DNA of 64,000 nucleotides from positions 30,080 to 94,079 of IMG/VR virus record IMGVR_UViG_3300044712_001034, one strand, 5' to 3'. Shown here in pieces: positions 53,201-62,292 of this stretch (its first letter is position 1; each line of letters starts with the position of its first letter). Under the pieces are notes generated by a model. It saw only the letters and a list, made by a program, of their open reading frames with translations. It was not told the origin of the DNA and did no database searches. The DNA comes from a virus. A program made the position numbers and the translations under genes.

Positions 53201-53792
53201 ATATAATATAGAAGTATCTTTACGATCCCCAGTAACCGTTTATAACACTATTACTTATAGTGGTATTGTATTCTCTGGTACACAAACAGGTGTAAATCAA
53301 GGAGAGCTTTATGTTTCTCCTGCGGGATCGCCTAGAACATATTCGGAGATTTTATTGAACTCCTTACACAGTAGTATTACTGATGTAAGAACCTACAAAA
53401 CTTTATATAGTGGTGAGGATGGGGAGTATTATGGTAGGTTTGTTTTACTGCCTCAGATAAGCACACAATTTGTAGGACCAGACACTTATACAGAGCTTGT
53501 TCAAGTAGATGTTACTGAACTTACTGGGGGAACTGGAATAGTGTTTGCTAGCGGAACATTAGTAGGCGGGGGAACTTCAGTTATTGCTACTTTCCCCGGA
53601 TATGCTAATCATATAGAAACAACTAACAATTTGGACTATCCTTATATGTTTGTAAATGTTATTACAGATTCAGGAAGGTTCTATCAGAAAGATGGTTACA
53701 GTTCTGGTGAATCTGAAACCATATTCGAAGATAGAACAAATAATTTACCTAACGCGCCCATTACCATCATCCGTTGTGATGATGCCTTATAA
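50220..53792 (+). CDS. Tail tip / second hub protein with propeller-like region, 1190 aa
   Basis: GTG start with AGGAG and good spacing. Residues 1-330 look like a hub domain (gp44-like). Residues about 335-900 are long beta repeats with many Gly-x-W and D-x-G turns, like a beta-propeller or sialidase fold without clear catalytic residues. A C-terminal beta part follows. Likely tail-tip and receptor-binding scaffold. Confidence 0.68.
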   Translation: MGLNVSTYVKLYKKKVISDLYWDDLDGIVSMDWSKSLCTSTGVMRFTLGGNYLGAGYSYLYNLIKLEGAGIFYVHSYVTEPTKNTITFYCQDASIFLQNYFISESYITEAPTYSGYWIKKFLTEAGVAYVMETNDNGSLVSNNTSLGMCSAMDAIMPLLQQNGWYMYFDETNVAHVGVLKNPSIAPSSEWGGNTIVELNYLTHDRMFRNRAVVWGTGDTKTGGYVFANVDRTGNYPNETWKQDQRTVVISNSNIKSASEASKIANRALDEFEKLNYEATVETVDGITDNLGQMVLVSIPEKGISIKQMVTTVGQSMSNTGYVGQMVLGERCPRLFAYYNFNGYVYVGTAGSGIWRKPLQYWHTWENFSTGLTDLNIVDLAIQDDTFAAVSQDGTLFTRFPGDSAWQPFYPYLSDDYAVPGAGDLYPVTSGRAVACDTDKINGHVIAAYTLAGTSPARSWIYDIARSGVYTKTQFVDTDGSADYTVVDVGSTGSTLVVSAVENVSGMVVLWNGHSLDTSPNYYTYNNTLSGLATGFSGLWQYDDPGITNDGYPAFYRRAVYGDGKYIYPGIESDTSNSSVIGIYTGSGEKITGGLAKNSEIQSMVPVGNKTIATVYWDDAANKNIFYSYNADLNKETTVELGTQESFIGAIAVSISGLPDFYALAMSELGEHLSMYKWSVETDNVHSIDSAYPPSTILNGTFDSLSWNPAAALAFTEGYIVGYVDVWYMNAYIGGEYVGMISIPGIVFYNTDTGSLVIRVIESCIDASNTHASLIALGASGGNAYVTVYGANYEQRVYKVSPGGSFSLTYWGGDMDIGFIANNDSIFTVEDANGILNIVNCETGGVSKRLFRDYQDVLFARQISAEGNALMYDKTDGNVYSFAVTSGVSVSGTTASGLGEFTLDTNLHPYEDLGYQFSNDDSICALVFDALYLNLVSYKDYPVIGRKQKSKEAIYIPASGRDMPVDYTRYVHDEAAVFQMAMSGVFIQAFDTIHPYNIEVSLRSPVTVYNTITYSGIVFSGTQTGVNQGELYVSPAGSPRTYSEILLNSLHSSITDVRTYKTLYSGEDGEYYGRFVLLPQISTQFVGPDTYTELVQVDVTELTGGTGIVFASGTLVGGGTSVIATFPGYANHIETTNNLDYPYMFVNVITDSGRFYQKDGYSSGESETIFEDRTNNLPNAPITIIRCDDAL

Positions 53793-53803
53793 GGAGAAAT
53801 TCA

Positions 53804-54937
53804 ATGGCTTATTACGATTACGAGAGAACTTGGCTAGCTTACTTTGAAAACTTTAAATCACAGATGTTGGCTAGACCTTTATACTTGGGTGGTGTATCTG
53901 GTTCGGGAGGTGGTGGAGGTGGCCCAATAGGGGGTTTTATTGGGCAACTTCCCCAAACAAAAGTATCTTATGATACCGATGAGTTTGCACTAATAACCAC
54001 ACCAGAATCTTCTAGCATCCTAGATAACCTAAATCATATTCGTTATAGACTAAGCGGATTAGAAAATGCTACAGCAGATACAGCATCTAATACAGTAGGA
54101 AAGATTGTACGATGGGATGCTGGAACTTCAACAGAGGTTATCTATTCCGGAACTAATGCAGGATTGGTTACTGCTGTAGCTGATTTAGGGATAATGGATA
54201 TTCTTTATCTTCCACCACTAAAGTTTACAGCTAACATTACCTTACCAGATAGCACTACACTAATCGGTACTACAACTTATGGTGCATCTGAAGATGGTTG
54301 GGGAGGCAGTACAGAAATAAACAACAGTACCGCAGATCCAACGATTACTTTAGGTTATTGGTGTACGTTAGACAACCTTACTGTATTTGCTACAACAGAT
54401 AGTGCTGTAAGTGGTGCGGTTTGTATTGATACTGTAGGAAACGATGTATTTATTAAAAACACTAGAGCAAGTGCTTATAACTATAATGAAACTGGTGATG
54501 CAGTAGCAGTTACTAATATATATGGTGGGGGAGAAGTAATGATAGAAGGTGGGCAGTTTGTAGCTAATGCTGCTTACATTCCTAAAGCCCCCTTTGATTA
54601 TACTCCTTGGGGATACTGGACATCTAAAAATGAATATGGTGAGTATGGAATACAATCTCCTAGTGCTAAGCTAGGCATGGGAGATAACTACGTAGAAGTA
54701 AACGCTAACGGTGTTCTAAAACTATATGGTGATGCACAAACTTCTATACAGTATAAAACAAACAATGTTTCCAATCCACCCACAGATGCAGAACTGGATA
54801 CAGTTTATGGAGTACCTTCTACGCATCCTGCGGGATTTACTTCTTTACTAAATGATAATGGCGGGGGTACTGACGTGTACCTAGTAACAACAGATAGCGT
54901 TAATTGGTACTACACCACTCTAACAAAAGCAACATAG
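53804..54937 (+). CDS. Tail fibre protein, 377 aa, beta-helix-like
   Basis: N-terminal YYDYERTWLAYFENFKSQM adaptor helix, then a Gly-rich hinge (about 33-44), then a pectate-lyase-like right-handed beta region (about 130-270) and a C-terminal tip. Probably a receptor-binding or depolymerase-like fibre; active site not visible. Confidence 0.7.
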   Translation: MAYYDYERTWLAYFENFKSQMLARPLYLGGVSGSGGGGGGPIGGFIGQLPQTKVSYDTDEFALITTPESSSILDNLNHIRYRLSGLENATADTASNTVGKIVRWDAGTSTEVIYSGTNAGLVTAVADLGIMDILYLPPLKFTANITLPDSTTLIGTTTYGASEDGWGGSTEINNSTADPTITLGYWCTLDNLTVFATTDSAVSGAVCIDTVGNDVFIKNTRASAYNYNETGDAVAVTNIYGGGEVMIEGGQFVANAAYIPKAPFDYTPWGYWTSKNEYGEYGIQSPSAKLGMGDNYVEVNANGVLKLYGDAQTSIQYKTNNVSNPPTDAELDTVYGVPSTHPAGFTSLLNDNGGGTDVYLVTTDSVNWYYTTLTKAT

Positions 54938-54949
54938 GAATAGATAATT

Positions 54950-55297
54950 ATGGCGTATAACTTACCAACACACATTAAAGGAGATACCTTTGACGGAGTA
55001 GAGTTTACTCTAGTTCTGAATAGCGCTCCTGTTGATTTAACTAATGCTGTTATAGATATGGACGTTAGAAAAAAGGTAAATCCAAAATCTAGCAGCTTGC
55101 TAAGAATATCTTCCACTACGGGAGGTATAGAAATAGGTACACCTGCTACTAGCGGTATCTTTAGCATAGTGCCTCAAATAGTAGATATTGCCGCTGGCGA
55201 ATATGTTTATGATATTCAGATAGCTTTTCCAGATGGAGAAGTAAAAACATACATAGCTGGTGATTGGACAATAACACAGGATATTACTCATGGATAA
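54950..55297 (+). CDS. BppU-like N-terminal fibre adaptor, 115 aa
   Basis: Ends with YVYDIQIAFPDGEVKTYIAG, the fold of BppU-type baseplate domains (immunoglobulin-like). Directly before the collagen fibre it probably anchors that fibre. Overlaps it by 8 bases. Confidence 0.65.
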   Translation: MAYNLPTHIKGDTFDGVEFTLVLNSAPVDLTNAVIDMDVRKKVNPKSSSLLRISSTTGGIEIGTPATSGIFSIVPQIVDIAAGEYVYDIQIAFPDGEVKTYIAGDWTITQDITHG

Positions 55298-58200
55298 TAT
55301 TACAATCAATATAACTGAAACTCCAACTGAAGTTACTATTACCTCTACTGGTTCCAGGGGGCCACAAGGCCTTCCTGGTACTGATGGGCGAGAAGTAGAG
55401 CTTCAATTAGGAGCTACTTATGTCCAATGGAGATATGCAGGAGAATCTACTTGGAACGATCTAATCGCAGTAGCAGACTTAGTTGGTCCCCAAGGACCAG
55501 TAGGCGTAAGCGGTTTACAGGGTATTCAAGGTATCCAAGGTCTTCCCGGTGATGATGGTAGAGAAATAGTATTAGATGCTAACGCTACTCATATTGTCTG
55601 GCAATATTCAGGTGATGTATCTTGGACTAATCTAGTTGCTTTAGCTGATCTAAAAGGAGAGCAAGGCGATATAGGTCTAACTGGCCCCCAAGGACCAATA
55701 GGGCCTAGTGGCGTAGCTGGAACTCCTGGAACAAATGGAGTAGCAGGAGCAGATGGTAGAGAAGTAGAATTACAAAAATCTGCTACACATGTTCAATGGA
55801 AATATGATACAGACGTTGTTTGGACAGATTTAGTAGCTTTAGCTGATCTACAGGGCGCACAAGGTCTAACAGGTCCAGAGGGTCCACAAGGACCAGCAGG
55901 ACCAAGCGGAATTGGTATTCAAGGTCCAATGGGACCAGAAGGTCCAGTAGGTGCTAGTGGTTTACAAGGGCTACCAGGAACTAATGGTGCTGACGGTAGA
56001 GAAGTTGAACTACAGAATAATGGAACAGTAATCCAATGGAAGTATGATACTGATGTATCTTGGACAGACTTAGTTGCTATTAGTGGTCTAAAAGGCGACA
56101 AGGGTGATACTGGTTCTGCCGGAGCTACTGGCGCTACGGGTCCACAAGGTCCAGTTGGGGCGAGTGGTTTACAAGGAGTTGCCGGACTAGACGGAAGCTC
56201 AGTCTTAAATGGAACTGATGTTCCTCACTTAGCTGATGGTGATGCTGGCGACTTTTACATAAACACCACAACGCATGTTATTTATGGCCCTAAAGTAACA
56301 AGTAGTGGATCTGCTTCGGTTATTACTATACAACCTGACGAGGCTTCTGGATACGATACATATATCAACTCTAATGGTGGTAATTTAAACTTTGGAACAA
56401 ATGTCGCTTTGCTTGTTGGCGGTGATGCAACTTTAGCCAATAGGCCAAAAAGAGCATTAATAAAAGTTAGTTTATCCGGCGTTCCAACAAATATAGATGT
56501 GCTTAGCGCACAACTTTCGGTATATTGTACAGCAGAAAACGACACTAGTGACCAAACCTTAAACATAAATAAAGCTTTAATAGAGTGGTTTGAGGGAGAT
56601 CAGTCACAAGGTCTTAGCTTAGGTGGAAGCTCTTTCTATTATAGAGTGTATAATACTATTGGTTGGACAGACGGGGTAGATGGAGGAAAGCCAGGAACAG
56701 ATTATACTGCGGCTGCTACATCTTCTGTAGTAGTTAGTGGAATTAATACTTGGTATACCTTTGATGTAACTACCGATGTTCAATCTATTCTAGATGGGTC
56801 AAGCCCTAATTATGGTTGGTTTGTAATTGGTGAAAACGAAAACACAGTCGGAACTGTAAAAACATTTGCTAGCTCTAACTACGCTACAGCTACTTATAGA
56901 CCAAAGCTAGTAATAACCTATAATGCTGCTGCCTCTTGGGGAGATGGTGTGTCTCTTGTAGGGCCAACTGGCGCTACAGGTCCGGCAGGAACAAATGGTT
57001 TACCTGGATCAGGTATTGCTACTGGTGGAACAGCGGGACAGTTCTTAGTAAAGAAAAGCACTACTAACTATGATACAGAGTGGATTACTACTAATGAAGA
57101 TGGTTATGGTTTCGTATCTAGATCAGAGACTACAATCGCTTTTGATGGAACTAATACCTTTACATTAGCTGATGCTGGCTCTGGTTGGAGTTATTACAGA
57201 GCAGGAAGAAAGTATTCTATCTCTGGCAATAAAACAGCGGTATTATCTGCTACTCCACCCGCAGCTAAGGGTATGTACTATATTTACATAGATTCTACAG
57301 ATGGTACTTTATCTGTAGGTACAAGTCCCTGGACACTTGATTTAGGCGACACGAAAGTTCCTGTAGCTACTATAGCTTGGGATAATGCACTAACTCCTAA
57401 ATATTGGTTACACGATGAAAGACACTCTTCAGCGTATCCAAGACGAGTTCATTGGCACGAGCATATTCTAGAGGGCACTCAGCTAAAAAGCGGTGGTGTA
57501 GTCGCTGGTTATACTGTAGCCGGTTCTACTGACGCAGAAAACACCTTTGGAGTTACAGAGACAAAAATCGTAGACGAAGATATTGAAATAACTATCTCAG
57601 GTCTTTCTGATCCAAACGGAACTGATTCTGTGTACAACCTTATGTACCGCACAGCAACTACTACTTGGGTATGGGAAACTTCTCCAATGCCTTATCGTTA
57701 TACTGCGGCAGGTTATATTCAGTATGACAATAATGGTACGATGACTGAAGGGCAAACTGGTAGGTATTATAACTCTTACCTTTGCTATACCAACAATGCC
57801 GGAGGTAATGGTTTTACTATTATTCATGGTAGAGGTTCGTTTACTTCTTTGGCTTTAGCCCAAGCAGAAACTCCAACGTTCTCTATGGTAGGGGTTCCTT
57901 TAGACGAATACATTATTGCTTATCAGTTTACTTGGTTTACTAACGCTTCTTACACTACAAAAGGTAAATGTAGATTAGCGGCTACTCCTGTTGAAGTTAA
58001 TACTTCTAGAGTTTCTAGCACAATTGCTACTCCTTTACTATCGCATAATACACTAGCGGGTATACAAGGTGGTACAGCTAATGAGTACTTCCACCTTACA
58101 GCTACTCAGCTATCCGGGATTGTTCCCTCTGGCGGTTATCAAGGCCAAAGATTAGCTAAGTTATCTGATGCTGATTATGACTTTGTTTGGCTACCCCAAG

Positions 58201-59072
58201 ACGCTTTCCCAATTATTTACTTTAGAAACTTACCTGATGTAGATGTTGCAGGTAGAGCAGATGGAGATACCATCATTTACAGCACAGCGGATCAAAGATG
58301 GCACGCACAAGCTCCCGCTACTACAACAACATCTTCTGGTACTAATGCAGGTACAGTTTATACTTATGATATATCTTCACAGATAGCAACTTCGGTTAGT
58401 GGTCACTATACAACTACTTCACAAATAGTAGCAGATCATAACCAAGTATTCTGGAATGGTTTACTACAAGAGCCAACAGCAATTACTGTTGATGGTAATG
58501 GTTATGGGTTTACTTGTGTAGGCTTTGTTCCAGCATCGGGAGACAAATTAGTAGTAGTAACTGCTCTTAGTGGTACTACACATACCCATAACTACGTAGC
58601 TAATCCTATGACTGTTACTGGGGATATGATTATAGCCACTACAAGTGGAGCAGCTACTAGATTACCAGTAGGTGTTTCAGGTCAAGTTCTAAAAACTATT
58701 GATGGTGTTCCCACTTGGTCTAATAACTATTCACAAGCTATCTTTACTGTAGTCGGTACTTTAGTAGTTGCCTCTGGTGCAATTCGCTTATACAACGCTA
58801 CTGGTTCAGCTAAGACAATTTCAAAAGTGTTTCTTAGTGTTTCAACTGCTCCTACTGGGGCTACTATTATTGCTGATATAAACAAGAACGGTACTACAAT
58901 CTTCACTTCACAAGCTAATCGACCAACTATTGCAGTTTCCGGGTTTACTGGAAGTACTACTACAATAAATGTTCCTACTTGGGATGCAGATGAATACCTT
59001 ACTTTAGACGTAGATCAAATTGGCTCCACAATAGCTGGTGCTAATCTCACAGCCCACGTTGTGTATTCATAG
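55290..59072 (+). CDS. Collagen-like tail fibre, 1260 aa
   Basis: Long fibre with Gly-x-y collagen blocks alternating with four copies of a 33-residue beta module (residues 32-64, 89-121, 155-187, 235-267; core DGREVELQ ... W-x-DL). A DNRLRE/carbohydrate-binding-like domain (about 330-535), a second short collagen stretch near 550-572, and a beta-rich C-terminal region follow. Collagen repeats give trimeric rods. Ser/Thr-rich collagen is a classical glycosylation target. Receptor-binding end likely C-terminal. Confidence 0.85.
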   Translation: MDNITINITETPTEVTITSTGSRGPQGLPGTDGREVELQLGATYVQWRYAGESTWNDLIAVADLVGPQGPVGVSGLQGIQGIQGLPGDDGREIVLDANATHIVWQYSGDVSWTNLVALADLKGEQGDIGLTGPQGPIGPSGVAGTPGTNGVAGADGREVELQKSATHVQWKYDTDVVWTDLVALADLQGAQGLTGPEGPQGPAGPSGIGIQGPMGPEGPVGASGLQGLPGTNGADGREVELQNNGTVIQWKYDTDVSWTDLVAISGLKGDKGDTGSAGATGATGPQGPVGASGLQGVAGLDGSSVLNGTDVPHLADGDAGDFYINTTTHVIYGPKVTSSGSASVITIQPDEASGYDTYINSNGGNLNFGTNVALLVGGDATLANRPKRALIKVSLSGVPTNIDVLSAQLSVYCTAENDTSDQTLNINKALIEWFEGDQSQGLSLGGSSFYYRVYNTIGWTDGVDGGKPGTDYTAAATSSVVVSGINTWYTFDVTTDVQSILDGSSPNYGWFVIGENENTVGTVKTFASSNYATATYRPKLVITYNAAASWGDGVSLVGPTGATGPAGTNGLPGSGIATGGTAGQFLVKKSTTNYDTEWITTNEDGYGFVSRSETTIAFDGTNTFTLADAGSGWSYYRAGRKYSISGNKTAVLSATPPAAKGMYYIYIDSTDGTLSVGTSPWTLDLGDTKVPVATIAWDNALTPKYWLHDERHSSAYPRRVHWHEHILEGTQLKSGGVVAGYTVAGSTDAENTFGVTETKIVDEDIEITISGLSDPNGTDSVYNLMYRTATTTWVWETSPMPYRYTAAGYIQYDNNGTMTEGQTGRYYNSYLCYTNNAGGNGFTIIHGRGSFTSLALAQAETPTFSMVGVPLDEYIIAYQFTWFTNASYTTKGKCRLAATPVEVNTSRVSSTIATPLLSHNTLAGIQGGTANEYFHLTATQLSGIVPSGGYQGQRLAKLSDADYDFVWLPQDAFPIIYFRNLPDVDVAGRADGDTIIYSTADQRWHAQAPATTTTSSGTNAGTVYTYDISSQIATSVSGHYTTTSQIVADHNQVFWNGLLQEPTAITVDGNGYGFTCVGFVPASGDKLVVVTALSGTTHTHNYVANPMTVTGDMIIATTSGAATRLPVGVSGQVLKTIDGVPTWSNNYSQAIFTVVGTLVVASGAIRLYNATGSAKTISKVFLSVSTAPTGATIIADINKNGTTIFTSQANRPTIAVSGFTGSTTTINVPTWDADEYLTLDVDQIGSTIAGANLTAHVVYS

Positions 59073-59083
59073 GAGGAACTAAC

Positions 59084-60067
59084 ATGGCAAGAGTATTTAC
59101 AGAAGGTTTTGAGATTGGAGATACTTTGTTTTGGAACGCTTCAGCCGATGGGGGAGGTATAATCTCTACAAACCCTAGGTCGGGGACTTATGCGACAGAA
59201 ACAAACTCTGCAACCGGAGCCACAAAAACATTTACTGGCCTGTCTGAGCTTTACTTAAGGTTTGGATGGAGAGCCACATCTACAGATAATACGTCATATA
59301 GATTTCGTTTTCGTAACTCTACTACTTCGCTGGTTCAAATCAGAGTTACTGGTGGAGGGCTTGCGGCTTACGTAGGAACTACATTAGTAGCCACAGGAGG
59401 TATTACCACACTTCAAGCAAATACTTGGTATCTCTTTGAGTTTCATATTAAGATAGCAGATAGTGGTGGGCGCATTGAAGCTAAAATAGATGGAATACTG
59501 GACATTGACTACACCGGAGATACCAAACCGGGAACAGCAACTACAGTAGATAATATTTACTTAGTAGATTCTTCAACTGGTGCTGTAGATGATCTGGCTA
59601 TGAATGATACTACCGGAGCAACAGATAACTCCTGGTGTGGGGATGGTCGTGTAATTGCACTAACTCCAAATGCAAATGGAGATTCTTCTCAGTTTGTAGG
59701 TTCTGACGGAAATAGCACAGATAACTATTTACTGGTAGACGAAACTCCATCAGACGGGGATACAACATATGTAGCCACTTCAGGAGTAGGTTATGTAGAT
59801 ATGTATAACCTATCTGATACTGGGCTGACTTCAAAGACCATTCTCAGAGTTTGGCCCGAAGCTAGGGCAAGAGAAGCGGTTGCGGCAAGTGGTACATTCC
59901 AACTTGGGGTTAAAACTGGTGGAACAGAATATTGGTCTAGCACACAAACTTTACTAACTTCCTACGCTAGATTCTTAGGAACTGTTCATACTACCAATCC
60001 TCAAACAGGAGTAGCTTGGACAATAGCAGATTTAGATGCAATACAGGCGGGTGTAAAGGTGGTGTAG
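59084..60067 (+). CDS. Lectin-like (LamG/concanavalin) fibre protein, 327 aa
   Basis: AGGAGG precedes the start. FTEGFEIGDTLFWN and later LYLRFGWR, NTWYLFEFHIKIADSGGRIEAKIDG and D-D-L-A fit a jelly-roll LamG-type lectin. Second half is a further beta domain. Probably binds surface glycans. Confidence 0.75.
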   Translation: MARVFTEGFEIGDTLFWNASADGGGIISTNPRSGTYATETNSATGATKTFTGLSELYLRFGWRATSTDNTSYRFRFRNSTTSLVQIRVTGGGLAAYVGTTLVATGGITTLQANTWYLFEFHIKIADSGGRIEAKIDGILDIDYTGDTKPGTATTVDNIYLVDSSTGAVDDLAMNDTTGATDNSWCGDGRVIALTPNANGDSSQFVGSDGNSTDNYLLVDETPSDGDTTYVATSGVGYVDMYNLSDTGLTSKTILRVWPEARAREAVAASGTFQLGVKTGGTEYWSSTQTLLTSYARFLGTVHTTNPQTGVAWTIADLDAIQAGVKVV

Positions 60068-60068
60068 T

Positions 60069-60230
60069 ATGGCTACTAATATTAGAGTCTCTGCTGAAAA
60101 GCTAATAGTAGAGTATGTAGCTACTTACAATGATAGGTTTGTTTCTGCGGTTAAACTGATGGTGGAATACAATGACGTAGTTCCACCAATAACGGTAGAA
60201 TATGGACCACCTTTACAGGTTATGAACTAA
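60069..60230 (+). CDS. Small VEY-repeat protein, 53 aa
   Basis: Contains three VEY repeats (VEYVATYND, VEYNDVV, VEYGPP), likely beta strands. Stop overlaps the following start (TAATG). Could be a fibre tip or a small lysis factor; unknown. Confidence 0.65.
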   Translation: MATNIRVSAEKLIVEYVATYNDRFVSAVKLMVEYNDVVPPITVEYGPPLQVMN

Positions 60231-60493
60231 TGAAGCCCATAACATTTTACTTTTTAGTAGCCCAACTTCTAGATTTATGCACGACAGGAGTTGGGCTACT
60301 CCTAGGGCTTTGGGAAACAAATCCAGTAGGAATAAACCTCAATACTATTATAAGCAAGCTGTTAGTTATTTTACTAGGCGTAATAATATTCTCTAGATTA
60401 AAAATGCCCAAGCTAGCCTGGATAATAGTAATAATATCAGCCATTCCCGTATTATGGAATTTATTAGTAATTACTTGTGAATTACTAGTCTAA
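60230..60493 (+). CDS. Membrane protein, 87 aa, holin candidate
   Basis: About three membrane helices (4-25, 38-57, 62-84). LLDLCTTGVGLLLG and WETNPVG fit the DUF5658 group. Small size and site at the end of the late operon would suit a holin, but DUF5658 proteins are not known holins. Confidence 0.6.
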   Translation: MKPITFYFLVAQLLDLCTTGVGLLLGLWETNPVGINLNTIISKLLVILLGVIIFSRLKMPKLAWIIVIISAIPVLWNLLVITCELLV

Positions 60494-60501
60494 GGAGAAC
60501 T

Positions 60502-61236
60502 ATGGCAACAAAAATATCATTAGCAACAAATACAAAACCAGACGGTAGCGAGGGACAAGCGTTATTAGTTTACAATGGTGCTCCTGCTTGGAGTTCTTCT
60601 CTAATTACCGGATGGACTACACTCGCTGGAACATACGCTTATGTTAGTGCAAGTACATTTACTATAGTAGGTGATTACACTACTGTATTTACTACTGGTG
60701 TTAAACTAATGCTCAATAATACAACTACTAAGTACTTCTATGTACTTAGTTCTACTTATTCTGCACCTAACACTACAGTAACCGTAACTGGGGGTAGTGA
60801 TTATTCTCTCGCTAATCTAGCGGTTACAGCAGTAAATATAAGTCATCTAACTGCCCCCTCTGGTTTTCCAGATTGGTTCAACTATGCTCCCGCTTTAGCT
60901 GGCTGGTCTTCTGCCCCTGCTACTGCGGTATACAAGTTTAGAATAGATGGTAGAAAGGTAATGGTAGTTGTAAAACAAGCTGGTGCAGCTACTAGCGATC
61001 AGTTGTATCTAATTATTCCCGCCCCAGTAACAGCAGCTACAGTTACTAGCGCTACTTGGGGAGCTTGTTGTTGGGCTGCTACAGATAGTGGAACAGCAGT
61101 AACAGCACCAGCTAGGGCATACATAGGATCAGCAGGTACAAATATAACCTGCACAAAAGATCTTACCGGAGTAACAAATAGCTGGACAGCTTCGGGAACA
61201 AAATTAGTAAACTTCCAATTAGAGTATGAAATATAA
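60502..61236 (+). CDS. Tail fibre or receptor-binding-like protein, 244 aa
   Basis: Starts with a short MATKISLATNT segment as seen at fibre N-termini, then Thr/Ala/Ser-rich beta strands. Two domains with a linker near 110-130. Probably virion-attached. Confidence 0.65.
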   Translation: MATKISLATNTKPDGSEGQALLVYNGAPAWSSSLITGWTTLAGTYAYVSASTFTIVGDYTTVFTTGVKLMLNNTTTKYFYVLSSTYSAPNTTVTVTGGSDYSLANLAVTAVNISHLTAPSGFPDWFNYAPALAGWSSAPATAVYKFRIDGRKVMVVVKQAGAATSDQLYLIIPAPVTAATVTSATWGACCWAATDSGTAVTAPARAYIGSAGTNITCTKDLTGVTNSWTASGTKLVNFQLEYEI

Positions 61237-61829
61237 TGAAACTAACCGGATTGGAAGTACCTATATTAATCTTCGCAGTATTCTCTTTTATCCTGCTTAC
61301 TTATAAGAGTATAAAGAAAAGAGACATTAGTATTTTTGGTGCAGCTATACCAAGATTGTTTGTCGCCCTTATGATGGGACTAGAAATATATTCCGGATTA
61401 ACACAACCTTTCTTAGTAAGAACTGCACTAATCCTATTACTTCTAAGTGATACTATAACTGGTATGTTACATTATATAGTAGAGAAGCAGATGAACAAAA
61501 CCTACGGAACTGTTATTAGTTCGCTAAGACAAAAACTAAGTGCAGCTTTAGATGGTTCTTTCTCACCTTTCTTCACTATAGATACTACTGGGAGAATAGA
61601 ATACTTGAATGACAGTCTTGCTAATTTAGTAGGACTAGATAAAGAGTATCTAATCGGAAACAATCTTCTAAAGCTATTAGAAATAACTAATACAGTAGAA
61701 GAACTAAAAAAGAATGGAATAGTAGAGTGTAACATCAAAACAAAAGATGGTTATAGAAAAGCTAAGATTATCGGCAAGGAGACACAGAACGGACACATAA
61801 CTATAACTGGTAGTATCTACTTTCTATAG
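61236..61829 (+). CDS. Membrane-anchored PAS-domain protein, 197 aa
   Basis: N-terminal three hydrophobic helices (about 7-24, 33-52, 60-80), a short coiled linker, and a PAS-like domain from about 98 to the end (FFTIDTTGRIEYLNDSLANLVG, then G-x2-L-x-LLE). No kinase, GGDEF or other output domain follows. PAS domains sense small molecules or redox. In the lysis region it may tune holin or host membrane state. The start overlaps the previous stop. Confidence 0.75.
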   Translation: MKLTGLEVPILIFAVFSFILLTYKSIKKRDISIFGAAIPRLFVALMMGLEIYSGLTQPFLVRTALILLLLSDTITGMLHYIVEKQMNKTYGTVISSLRQKLSAALDGSFSPFFTIDTTGRIEYLNDSLANLVGLDKEYLIGNNLLKLLEITNTVEELKKNGIVECNIKTKDGYRKAKIIGKETQNGHITITGSIYFL

Positions 61830-61841
61830 TAGGGGGAATAC

Positions 61842-62288
61842 ATGAATTTACAAGACATTGAGCCTAGCATAATAATAGCACTATTCTCCCTGTTAGGTAC
61901 TATAGTTATGGCTTTACTACAACTACGAAAAGACAAGGCAGAAATAAAACGCGCTGCTCAACAACTAGAAATAGAAAATAGTAAAGCAGGAATAGATGCC
62001 GTAGAAAGTATCGCAGATATAGTATTGAAAATGCACAAGCAAGAAATAGATACTTTGAGAGCAATCGCAGAAGATCTAAAATCTAGAAATAAGTATCTAG
62101 AGGAAGAACTAACTAATTGCCAAGTGCAACTAAAAGAAAGAAATAAGATGATAGATGAAATAGAACAAGACTTGCGATCTTGCGCCAAAGATAAATCTAT
62201 AGCATACAATAAGATAGAAGAGTTAATGAGAATCGTTAATTGTGAAATAGATGTAAATGGTAACATAATACCAAAAGAAGGAGGATAA
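61842..62288 (+). CDS. Membrane-anchored coiled-coil protein (holin- or spanin-like)
   Basis: One hydrophobic helix near the N-terminus (about 9-27), then more than 100 residues of charged coiled coil, as in i-spanins or some holins. GGGGG precedes the start. If the host is Gram-positive a spanin is unlikely and another lysis role must apply. Confidence 0.62.
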   Translation: MNLQDIEPSIIIALFSLLGTIVMALLQLRKDKAEIKRAAQQLEIENSKAGIDAVESIADIVLKMHKQEIDTLRAIAEDLKSRNKYLEEELTNCQVQLKERNKMIDEIEQDLRSCAKDKSIAYNKIEELMRIVNCEIDVNGNIIPKEGG

Positions 62289-62292
62289 CAAT

